Positions 8,764 through 16,301 of a DNA stretch of 64,000 bases are shown piece after piece (position 1 is the first letter of the stretch; each line of letters begins with the position of its first letter). This stretch comes from Chryseolinea lacunae (GTDB lineage Bacteria > Bacteroidota > Bacteroidia > Cytophagales > Cyclobacteriaceae). The notes below the pieces were generated by a model. The model did not search any database, had not been told where the DNA came from, and worked only from the letters and a program-made list of their open reading frames with translations. The stretch lies in contig NZ_JAERRB010000011.1 in the NCBI RefSeq assembly GCF_016735595.1, positions 1 through 64,000 on the forward strand, written 5' to 3'. The position numbers and the translations under genes are program-made.

Positions 8764-9771
8764 TCAAGCAAGGGCATTTTGGTAATTTTTTTGATATAGT
8801 CTGTTGTTGTTGACGCAAGCAAAAACGCGACTTATCAACTTATTACGCACAGCGTTGATAACACTCATTTTGTTTTTACCCTCTAATACTTTCCTGTGAT
8901 AGTATGTTTTTAAGTCGTCGTCGTGGACCATAGCTGTCATGGCTGCCATATGCAACAATTTCTTGAGGGTCATATTGGCCATTTTGGATACCCGTGTCTT
9001 TCCTCTAACAGAACTTCCTGAACTGTGTTCAAACGGGGCCACTCCCGAGTAACAGGCAAACTTCTTTGCATCCTTGATACGAGTGAATTCTGCTGTGGAG
9101 ACAATTATATTCAATCCTGTGATCTTGCCCAGCCCGGTGACCGAGGTTACCAATTGATATTGTCGATCTATTTCAGTGTCGCTTTTGACCAGAGCATCTA
9201 TTGTCTTCTCAATCTTTTGAATATCATTTTTCAGGCTTTTAATCGAACTTTGACAACTCTTCGCTATCGCTTTGTATAATGACTCTTCGATAAATTCCTC
9301 GCATTCTTTTATTGGTCCCTGCAGTTCAGTTTTGACTTTCACCAGGCGTTCTCGGGTTACCAACAGGGCTTTTAGTTTCTGGATAATCAATCTCTGAGGA
9401 GTCCAGAATTTGAGACTTTCGCGGTTTTTGTAAGCGTATAGCGCGATACGCTGAGCATCAATTTTGTCAGTCTTTCCACGCACAAGGCCCTGGGATTGCT
9501 TTATTTGAAATGCGGATTCAACACATACCTGAATCTGATTTCCGATCAGAAACTCAAGCAACGGCCGACAATAAATCCCCGTGTGCTCCATACACACAAC
9601 AAGTTGATCGTACGAAATTGAAAACTTCTTCTTTAGATCACTAAACAAGGCCTGGATTGGCTTGCTTGCATTTTCGGCTTCAATCGGGTGGAAATTCTTG
9701 CCATCCACGGTGAGGGCACCATCGAATTTTTTCTTTGCGATGTCTATCCCTAAAAAATAAACAGTTTTCAT
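8764..9771 (-). CDS. IS110-family transposase (DEDD recombinase)
   Basis: A 335-residue recombinase. The N-terminal RuvC-like domain starts MKTVYFLGIDIAKKKFDGAL with the first catalytic Asp at residue 10. VCMEHTGIYCRPL supplies the Glu, and GKTDKIDAQRIALYA the Asp pair. A helical middle region rich in Lys/Glu follows. The C-terminal transposase_20 domain has VTSVTGLGKITGLNIIVS (HhH-like) and CYSGVAPFEHSSGSSVRGKT, with the Ser region thought to carry the catalytic serine. The length is normal for the family and the frame is intact, so the element may be active. It is the only gene of its IS. Confidence 0.95.
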   Translation of the reverse strand: MKTVYFLGIDIAKKKFDGALTVDGKNFHPIEAENASKPIQALFSDLKKKFSISYDQLVVCMEHTGIYCRPLLEFLIGNQIQVCVESAFQIKQSQGLVRGKTDKIDAQRIALYAYKNRESLKFWTPQRLIIQKLKALLVTRERLVKVKTELQGPIKECEEFIEESLYKAIAKSCQSSIKSLKNDIQKIEKTIDALVKSDTEIDRQYQLVTSVTGLGKITGLNIIVSTAEFTRIKDAKKFACYSGVAPFEHSSGSSVRGKTRVSKMANMTLKKLLHMAAMTAMVHDDDLKTYYHRKVLEGKNKMSVINAVRNKLISRVFACVNNNRLYQKNYQNALA

Positions 9772-9780
9772 AAATTAGTC

Positions 9781-9949
9781 TTTTGATAATTAATGTATCC
9801 GTTAACGCTTCTAAACACTATCAAAACCTTAATAATAGGCCTGCTAACCTAAATTTCTATTTGATGCTTGTTTAGAAAAACTGACTGAGGATTAAATCGA
9901 GGAATAGGCCGAAAAGCCTTGCGGCGAGATTAAGTCACCTCAGTCAGTT
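9781..9949 (-). ncRNA. Candidate IS110 bridge RNA region
   Basis: The non-coding DNA just upstream of the transposase can form two hairpins. The larger pairs 9879-9890 (AACTGACTGAGG) with 9938-9949 (CCTCAGTCAGTT), a perfect 12-bp stem around a 47-nt interior that itself has partial pairing (AGGCC with GCCT, TTAAATCG with CGAGATTAA). The smaller pairs TTTTGATA at 9781-9788 with TATCAAAA at 9819-9826. Two structured loops in the 5' non-coding end match the known architecture of IS621-type bridge RNAs, where one loop reads the target and one the donor. The RNA would be read on the minus strand like the transposase. The boundaries and the loop-target pairing are inferred and untested. Confidence 0.55.
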
Positions 9950-10065
9950 GTTAACGTTATCCACAAATTCACATCCTTCAACAAAAGAAAAAAGAACCAA
10001 AAAAGAAAAAATCACTATGATGATGGTGAAGTGATGTCTTATTGTGAATACAAGTCTAAAGGAGG

Positions 10066-10198
10066 CGGGAGACTTGCCTTTGACGAGTGTCCCAACATAG
10101 TCTCCCGCTTCGGGGACTATGTTGTTTTGGAACGACAAATGTTCTTACGAATGAATTACAGCTTCGGAATGCGCCAAGTCCCCGAGACGGGAGACTTG
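10066..10198. repeat. REP-like palindrome array, copy B
   Basis: Contains the right half of P2 (CGGGAGACTTG at 10066-10076), a full P1 at 10096-10121 (arms CATAGTC and GACTATG with an inner CCCG/CGGG stem), a spacer with CTTCGGAATGCGC, and a full P2 at 10175-10198 (arms CAAGTC and GACTTG with an inner CCCG/CGGG). The P2-P1-P2 alternation resembles bacterial interspersed mosaic elements. Confidence 0.75.
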
Positions 10199-10257
10199 CC
10201 TTTGACGTTGGGGTTAGAACAAATGTTAAACTTCGCCACGACATCAAAAGACACACG

Positions 10258-11067
10258 TTACTTTTTCCTCTTCCGCTGCTTCAAATACACCCCGAAATCC
10301 CAATTCGCCTTCATTCTCTTTTCCTTCGCGGTCATGGTGGGATGTTGATCGATGAACTCTTTGTAGTAGAAACCCTCGCACTCAATAGTTTTCTGATAAT
10401 ACAGCACCATCTCAATCGACTCATATTCAGAAAGGAAATTATTGTGAGGAAACTCACTCGGCAGGTGATTTCTAAATAAAGTACTGCAAATGAAATAATT
10501 GATAAGGTTGGACTTGTTAGTGTCCGTGTCGTAAGAATTGAGAATAAGCTCCAACGGTGGTCCGGATTCATAAAGCACCTGCATTGCTAGCGTGATGCCG
10601 CCGATGGAGATGGTATACGTTGTCTTGTAAGGAAAGCAAAAGTTGAAAGAATCGATGCGGATAACAAAGTCACGCGGAAGTTCAAAGTTCAGGTCGTAGC
10701 GGCTGGCTTTGGCTGCGGTTTTTAAGGTGTTGTAGTCCAGGCCAAGTTCGTCAGGGGTGAAAAGATTTTTCCCGGCCGTTTTCCATTGGAGAACTCTCGC
10801 AACGCTGTCTTTAGTTAACATGGCCGTTTCGCGTAGCGCGATTTCTTTTTTGTCCTTATGCATTGTTGAGGCCACGAAATCGCCATTCTCGTCTTTCTTA
10901 AATTCCAGTGCATAAAGTGGGCGGCGACCTTCTTTTGTTGGGGGTTCGTCGACCATTTGGCTGGTGAGAATGATTTTTTTGACGACTTGTCCCCATGAAG
11001 GAACCGCCGTCGCGAAGAGAGGCAAAGTCAGAACTATGAATTTCAGGAAGCTTTTCGGCTGCATCAT
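10258..11067 (-). CDS. Exported hypothetical protein, about 269 residues
   Basis: The ATG at 11067 (MMQPKSFLKFIVLTLPLF) gives a clear Sec signal peptide ending near AVPSWGQ; an upstream in-frame ATG at 11085 only adds six residues before it. The mature protein is mixed alpha/beta with many charged residues and no membrane segment, so it is probably periplasmic or extracellular. Recognisable stretches include RRPLYALEFKKDENGDFVAS and YDLNFELPRDFVIRIDSF, but no domain was identified. The C-terminus is strongly basic (YLKQRKRKK). It stands alone between REP-like copy B and the SMI1/KNR4 gene, transcribed divergently from the latter. Confidence 0.65.
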   Translation of the reverse strand: MMQPKSFLKFIVLTLPLFATAVPSWGQVVKKIILTSQMVDEPPTKEGRRPLYALEFKKDENGDFVASTMHKDKKEIALRETAMLTKDSVARVLQWKTAGKNLFTPDELGLDYNTLKTAAKASRYDLNFELPRDFVIRIDSFNFCFPYKTTYTISIGGITLAMQVLYESGPPLELILNSYDTDTNKSNLINYFICSTLFRNHLPSEFPHNNFLSEYESIEMVLYYQKTIECEGFYYKEFIDQHPTMTAKEKRMKANWDFGVYLKQRKRKK

Positions 11068-11238
11068 AAACACAAACGTAGCCAAGCAACGTGATTGTTT
11101 ACGGTATCGGGAAAAATTTCTTCATGCTCCAGGGGATTTAGGTGTTGACGCCAGCGGGTTAATTCTGGTCGCCACTAAAATAAAAATCATCCCAACCCTT
11201 ATGACGCATCCTTTTCGAACCCTATCTTTTCGCCCGCT

Positions 11239-11760
11239 ATGGAAAAGAAGATATTTCACGATTTTGATTTGACCGCCTTCTGGAAAGACAGCGACTATGC
11301 CCGCAAGCGCTACATCAGCGAACCCCTCACCGACGATCTCATTGCCGGGATTGAGCAGGAGTTGGGCTACAAGCTGCCAGCGTCCTATATAGAATTGATG
11401 CACTCGCAAAATGGCGGCATTCCTGTTCACAATGGATTTCGTACAACTGAAGTGACTACCTGGGGAGGCAAACATATTGAAATTGCCGGCATCTTGGGCC
11501 TTGGTCGCACCAAAGCCTATTCGGTGTGCGGCCACTCGGGAAGCAAATTCATGATCGACGACTGGGGTTATCCGGCGCTCGGCGTCTACATCTGCACAAG
11601 CCCCTCGGCCGGGCACGACATGGTGCTGCTCGACTATTCGCAGTGCGGCAAAGACGGTGAGCCGCAGGTAGTGCATGTGGATCAGGAGTCGGACTATAAG
11701 GTGACGTTTGTGGCCAAAGACTTTGAAACGTTTGTGCGAGGCCTCACCACGTTGGATTGA
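11239..11760 (+). CDS. SMI1/KNR4 (SUKH) family protein
   Basis: A 173-residue cytoplasmic protein with the SUKH fold. Visible markers are LIAGIEQELGYKLPASYIELMHSQNGG (helix, then the family L-P-x-x-Y-x-x-L core followed by NGG) and FMIDDWGYPALGVYICTSPSAGHDMVLLDYSQCGKDGEPQVVHVDQE, the strand core typical of this family. SUKH proteins often act as immunity proteins against polymorphic toxins, but many bacterial members are orphans. No toxin gene is adjacent, so an immunity role is not supported here. A TATCTTTT element at 11223-11230 is a likely -7 box, which gives a very short leader. Confidence 0.85.
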   Translation: MEKKIFHDFDLTAFWKDSDYARKRYISEPLTDDLIAGIEQELGYKLPASYIELMHSQNGGIPVHNGFRTTEVTTWGGKHIEIAGILGLGRTKAYSVCGHSGSKFMIDDWGYPALGVYICTSPSAGHDMVLLDYSQCGKDGEPQVVHVDQESDYKVTFVAKDFETFVRGLTTLD

Positions 11761-11848
11761 ATAGGATGAGTGACGACGTGATGTCGTGTTTCAGATCCGT
11801 CTCTGCTTGAATTTTTTGTGTTGACAGCATCTTTTGTTGCAAAGGCCT

Positions 11849-14800
11849 CTACACTTTGCTTCCCTTCCGCTTATTCACATATTCCTTCGGTCCCATACCA
11901 AACTGCTTGATAAAACACTTGTCAAAGTAGGAGTGACTGTTAAAGCCAACTTCCAACGCGACCTGGCTGATCGTGAGCCTGCCTTCCAGCAAAAGTTTCA
12001 AACTCTGCTTGAGACGAATGGACTTGATAAACTCATGCACACTCTGGCCGGTGAGCGTTTTTATTTTTGTATAGAGGATGCTGCGGCTGATGCCGAACTC
12101 TTCGCCAAGAATGCGGGCATCAAGCGTGGTGTCGCTCAGGTTTTGGTTGATGAACTCGATGAGGCGGTTCAGGAATTCTTCGTCGCGTTTGTTCACCACA
12201 ATGTTTTCGGAATGGGTGGTGTTGTCGCCGAGGATGTTGTCGCGCATGCGTTCGCGCACTTTTTCCTGGTTTTGGATGAGGTTCAGGATCACCTGGATGA
12301 GAATTTCTTTTTTAACGGGCTTGGTCAGATACGCATCGGCGCCCGCTTCATAGCCCGACAGCTGACTTCGCTCTTCCGATTGGCTGGTGAGCAGGATCAC
12401 GGGAATGTGGCTGGTAGAGGTGTTGCCTTTTATTTCTTTGCAAAACTCGATGCCGTTCATCTGGGGCATGATGATGTCGGAGATGATGGCGGTGGGTTGA
12501 ACTTCAAGGGCCAGCGCCAATCCTTCTTTGCCATTCTCGGCTTCAAAGATTTCGAATGTTTCGGAGATGAGCAGCTTCAGGTAGGTGCGCAGCTCGCGGT
12601 TGTCGTCGACGATCAGGATTTTCTTGCCTTTGATTTTGGTGAGCTTTTCCATGGGGAATGCTTCCCAGAAACCGAGGGCAAGCGAGTCGTTGGCCACCGT
12701 CATCTTTGTGAGCTTTGTTTTTCCTTTCGTGGCGGCCACGGCTTTCGGCAGGGTGATGAGGAACGTGGTGCCCTTGCCTGCTTCGCTCTGCACCTCGATG
12801 CGACCTTTGTTTATTTCGATAAACTCTTTCGACACGATCAGTCCCAGGCCGGTGCCGCGTTCGCCGGCGGTGCCTACGGAGATGTTGCTTTTGTCGAGCT
12901 TGAACAGGGCTTGCAGTTGGTCGCGTGTCATGCCCACGCCGGTGTCGGACAGGCTGAGAATAATTTCGTCGTCGTGTTCGTGTGAGGTGATGGTGACGGT
13001 GCCATTGTATTCGGTGAACTTGACGCTGTTGCTCAGAATGTTCCGGATCACGGTGTTGGTCATGTTATAGTCCGCGAAAATGAAGTGCTCGGGGTTTACG
13101 TTAATTTGCAAAGTGATGTGTTTGTTCGTGAACTGTTGTTCGAGCAGTGTGGCATTCTCTTGCACGAGCTCCTTCACGCTCACAGTCACGGGCGAATATT
13201 CAATGCTCTTCGATTGCGTCTGCGACCAGTTTAGTAAGTTGATCAGCAAATCGTAGATGGCGTTCGACGATTTGTAGATGCTGTTCAGATATTCCTGTGC
13301 ATCCTTCTTTTCCAGCTTGGTGAAATTGTTCTTCACAAAATCAGAAATACCCGTCAGGGCTGAGATGGGGTTCTTCAGGTCGTGGGCCAGGATGGAGAAG
13401 AAGTGATCTTTGGTTTTGTTCAGCTTCTGCAGTTCATCCACGTGATGCTCCAGCTTTTGGTTTTGACCGGAGATGTGCATTTGCTGATCAAGAATTTTGT
13501 CGGACTGCCGCAGGATCTCTTCGTTAAATTCTTCGAGGCGTTCTTTCTGTAGATTGATCTCTTCATTTCGTTCGATCAGAAATTCATTGGCTTCGCTCAG
13601 CTCGTGTGTGCGCCGTTGCACTTCGTCTTTCAGAAACTCGTTTCGTTTTTTGATGGCATTCACTCTGATGTAGAATACACCACTGATGACTGTGATGGCC
13701 AGAATAACTACTGCGAACTTAAACCACAACGTCTTCCACCACGGGGGCAGAATAACGATGCTGAATTTGTTTTCAGCCTTGTCCCACGCGCCTGCAATGT
13801 CCGTGTAGCGAACGCGGAGTGTGTAGGTTCCCGGATCAAGGTTGGTGAACGACACCTTTCTTTCTTTTTGCAGATCGATCCATTGGTCGTGCAGCCCTTC
13901 CAGGATGTAGGCATACTGCGTCTTTGTGGGCGAATAAAAATTAACGGCAGCAAACTCAATAGAGAAGAACGACTGCTCATGGGTGAGTGTGAGCTGATCG
14001 GTGAGCGACAACACTTTTTTGAGCGGCGACGTGCTGCTGTTGGGTGTTTGCTTTTGATTGTAGATATAGAGGTCTGTCAAATAGAAGTGCGAGGGGATGG
14101 GCAAGGCCTTGAGGCTGTCGGGATGAAATGCGTTGAAACCTCGCGGACCACCCAGGTAGAGTTTGCCGTTCTTTGCACGCAGCGCGGCTTTGTGAAAGAA
14201 GGTGTTGCCCTGCAAGCCTTCCGAAGCGTCGTAGCGTTTCAGCGTGTGGGTGTCTTCATTAAAAGAGATGATACCTTCGTTAGAAGTGATCCATAGCGTG
14301 TTGCGCTCGTCGGCCACAATAGCCTTCATGGTTTCGGGCAGGTGAAACTTTTCGCTGAGGCGCACAAAGTTGTTGGCGCGTTCGTCGTAGCGGTCCAGTC
14401 CGCCCGATTCACTGATCACCCAAATCCTTCCGGTGTTGTCTTCCGTCACCATGTTCACGGAGTTGCTGCTGATGGTGAGGGTGTCGGTGGAGTGCGTGTA
14501 GTGGTCCAGGCGTTTGCCATCGAACACGAACAGGCCGCCATAGGTGCTGATCCAGAGACGTTGTTTCGAATCTTTATACAGGTGGTTTATCCACGCGGGC
14601 AGGTTCAGGTTGAAGGGGAAGACGGTGTTGTTTTTGTGATGGATAAACGCGCGGCGTTTAAAGTCATAGGCCGTCAGCCCTTTCCCGTGTGTTCCGATCC
14701 AGAGAATGGTGTCGTCTACCAGCAGCGTTTTGGCGTCGTTATATATTAAGGAGTTCTCGTTGGCCGGGTCGTTCACAAAGTTGGCGACGCGATTGGTTTG

Positions 14801-16084
14801 CGGATCGAATTGAATAACACCACCGTGCCAGGTGGTGAGCCACAGGTTGCCGTGCGCATCGCCTTTGATGTCGCTGATGGCGTTGCTGCTGAATTTATGG
14901 GTGGCCGCCGTGAAGCGTGCGAACGATTTGTTGCGTGGATCAAACTTCAGCAGCCCGCCGCCGTCGGTGCCGATCCAGATGTTTTGGTTCGTGTCTTCAT
15001 AGAAGCACGTCACGGTGTTCGACTCCAGTCCTTTCACATTGCCCGTAGTGCGCAGGTAGTTTTCAAAAACGTTTTTGGTGGCGTTGGTATAGAACAGGCC
15101 GTTGCCGTTGGTGGCAAACCAGATGTTGCCAAAGCTGTCTTCACAAATCGAACTGACAGAGAGAAATTGATTTTGATTGTTGTCGTTCAGCGTTTCGGTG
15201 AGTGGTTCGGGATGGTCGCCGTCCATATAGAATAAAGACTCGCGGCCCACGCCAATCCAAATGGTTTTGCGCTTGTCTTCATAGATGCAATTGATGGTGC
15301 CTTGAATGGCCGACTGATCTTTGGTGAAGTGCGGATAGTGTTTCAAAACTTTCCCATGCGTGTTCACTACCGACACACCGTTGTCGGCCGTGCCCACCCA
15401 GATTTTGTTTTCGTGGTCGATGAGCAGACTTTTTATTTTGTCGCTGGCAATGGTGCGCGCATCGTTTTTGGTGTGGCGAAAGCTGGTGAACGTTTTGGTT
15501 TCGGGCGAGAACATGCGCAGGCCGTCGTTGAAGGTGCCTGCCCAGATGTTGTCGCTGGCGTCTACGGCCAGGGCAAAGATGATGTCGTCGCTGCTTTGGT
15601 TGTTGTGCCACTCCGATGTGCCGCGCGTGTGGTCGTAGGTGCAAAGCCCGAACGAAGTGCCCAGCCAAAGTCTGTGTTTAGAATCTTCGAGAATGGCGTT
15701 GACGGGAATTTTCTGGCCCTGTTGGCCGATGGTGCATTTAATAAAACCGTCGATGGCGCGGTCGTAGAGGTTCAGGCCTTCTATGGTGCCGATCCAGAGG
15801 TGACGTTGGCTGTCCTCAAACACCGAATAAACGATGTTGTGATTCAGGCTGTTGGGATCTTTTTCGTTGTGATAATATTTTTTGAATGCATAGCCGTCCC
15901 AGCGAAAGAGTCCATCATAAGAAGCGAGCCATAAAAAACCATACGAATCCTGATACACAAACTGGAAGTCGCTGGTAGGCAGACCGTTTTCGCTCGATAG
16001 ATTATAGATGTTATAGTTGCCGCGTTGTGCAAACGCGAGCAGGGTTGTCAACACTAAAATTGCGGTGATGCTGAATCTTCTCAT
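11849..16084 (-). CDS. Hybrid two-component system regulator (propeller sensor, kinase, receiver, AraC HTH)
   Basis: A 1411-residue one-protein signalling system. The start at 16084 (MRRFSITAILVLTTLLAFAQ) gives a signal peptide. Residues about 25-690 hold many regulator-propeller repeats (e.g. FLWLASYDGLFRWDG, HLWIGTIEGLNLYD). A Y_Y_Y domain with LDPGTYTLRVRYTDIAGAWD follows, then one membrane helix near 785-805. In the cytoplasm come a coiled coil, HisKA with the phosphorylated His near residue 900 (ILAHDLKNPISAL), HATPase (GTGLGLIVSKEF), a receiver (ILIVDDNREL, acceptor Asp in SDIIMP near 1202), and an AraC-type HTH ending at the C-terminus. Such regulators sense oligosaccharides in the periplasm and activate the linked utilisation locus. 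It diverges from the susC-susD-GH26 operon, so beta-manno-oligosaccharides are the likely signal by inference. Confidence 0.95.
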   Translation of the reverse strand: MRRFSITAILVLTTLLAFAQRGNYNIYNLSSENGLPTSDFQFVYQDSYGFLWLASYDGLFRWDGYAFKKYYHNEKDPNSLNHNIVYSVFEDSQRHLWIGTIEGLNLYDRAIDGFIKCTIGQQGQKIPVNAILEDSKHRLWLGTSFGLCTYDHTRGTSEWHNNQSSDDIIFALAVDASDNIWAGTFNDGLRMFSPETKTFTSFRHTKNDARTIASDKIKSLLIDHENKIWVGTADNGVSVVNTHGKVLKHYPHFTKDQSAIQGTINCIYEDKRKTIWIGVGRESLFYMDGDHPEPLTETLNDNNQNQFLSVSSICEDSFGNIWFATNGNGLFYTNATKNVFENYLRTTGNVKGLESNTVTCFYEDTNQNIWIGTDGGGLLKFDPRNKSFARFTAATHKFSSNAISDIKGDAHGNLWLTTWHGGVIQFDPQTNRVANFVNDPANENSLIYNDAKTLLVDDTILWIGTHGKGLTAYDFKRRAFIHHKNNTVFPFNLNLPAWINHLYKDSKQRLWISTYGGLFVFDGKRLDHYTHSTDTLTISSNSVNMVTEDNTGRIWVISESGGLDRYDERANNFVRLSEKFHLPETMKAIVADERNTLWITSNEGIISFNEDTHTLKRYDASEGLQGNTFFHKAALRAKNGKLYLGGPRGFNAFHPDSLKALPIPSHFYLTDLYIYNQKQTPNSSTSPLKKVLSLTDQLTLTHEQSFFSIEFAAVNFYSPTKTQYAYILEGLHDQWIDLQKERKVSFTNLDPGTYTLRVRYTDIAGAWDKAENKFSIVILPPWWKTLWFKFAVVILAITVISGVFYIRVNAIKKRNEFLKDEVQRRTHELSEANEFLIERNEEINLQKERLEEFNEEILRQSDKILDQQMHISGQNQKLEHHVDELQKLNKTKDHFFSILAHDLKNPISALTGISDFVKNNFTKLEKKDAQEYLNSIYKSSNAIYDLLINLLNWSQTQSKSIEYSPVTVSVKELVQENATLLEQQFTNKHITLQINVNPEHFIFADYNMTNTVIRNILSNSVKFTEYNGTVTITSHEHDDEIILSLSDTGVGMTRDQLQALFKLDKSNISVGTAGERGTGLGLIVSKEFIEINKGRIEVQSEAGKGTTFLITLPKAVAATKGKTKLTKMTVANDSLALGFWEAFPMEKLTKIKGKKILIVDDNRELRTYLKLLISETFEIFEAENGKEGLALALEVQPTAIISDIIMPQMNGIEFCKEIKGNTSTSHIPVILLTSQSEERSQLSGYEAGADAYLTKPVKKEILIQVILNLIQNQEKVRERMRDNILGDNTTHSENIVVNKRDEEFLNRLIEFINQNLSDTTLDARILGEEFGISRSILYTKIKTLTGQSVHEFIKSIRLKQSLKLLLEGRLTISQVALEVGFNSHSYFDKCFIKQFGMGPKEYVNKRKGSKV

Positions 16085-16183
16085 AAACCTTCCTCCGGTC
16101 AAAATCGCAAGCCGCTCGTGCCTTCTATATAATAAGGAGATTGGCGCCCTTCAAAATTAGCAAGTTTTGCAGGCAGATGGCGC

Positions 16184-16212
16184 ATTCGATTTTTTGAACG
16201 GTTCAATCGAAT
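16184..16212. promoter_or_regulatory. Candidate operator between the hybrid regulator and susC
   Basis: The perfect 13-bp palindrome TTGAACGGTTCAA at 16194-16206 is framed by ATTCGAT (16184-16190) and ATCGAAT (16206-16212), forming a larger inverted repeat with a 4-T insertion in the left arm. It lies about 90-118 bp before the susC ATG and 100-128 bp before the regulator ATG, a sensible position for binding by the AraC domain. A TACTTTTA -7-like element follows near 16264. Confidence 0.55.
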
Positions 16213-16301
16213 GAAATTTTTAGGAATCCGGACTATTGTACAAGAGTCCGAGCAGCGTCGCCGCTACTTTTAGGCCCATTATTCAACTAAAAACATCATT
16301 T

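Larger units (their letters stand above)
8754..10063 (-). mobile_element. IS110-family insertion sequence
   Basis: The element is about 1.3 kb, with approximate ends inferred from the broken REP palindrome on either side: the left half of P2 ends at 8753 and the right half resumes near 10066. It encodes one DEDD transposase on the minus strand, ending about 10 bp from the left edge, and has roughly 290 bp of non-coding DNA upstream of the transposase start. No terminal inverted repeats were seen, as expected for IS110. The long 5' non-coding end and short 3' end fit the IS110 group, in which that end encodes the bridge RNA. Exact ends and core dinucleotide cannot be fixed by eye. Confidence 0.75.

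Noticed and set aside
11239-11760. Toxin-immunity locus around the SMI1/KNR4 gene
   Set aside because: No polymorphic toxin, Rhs or other effector gene adjoins it, so only an orphan SUKH protein can be supported.
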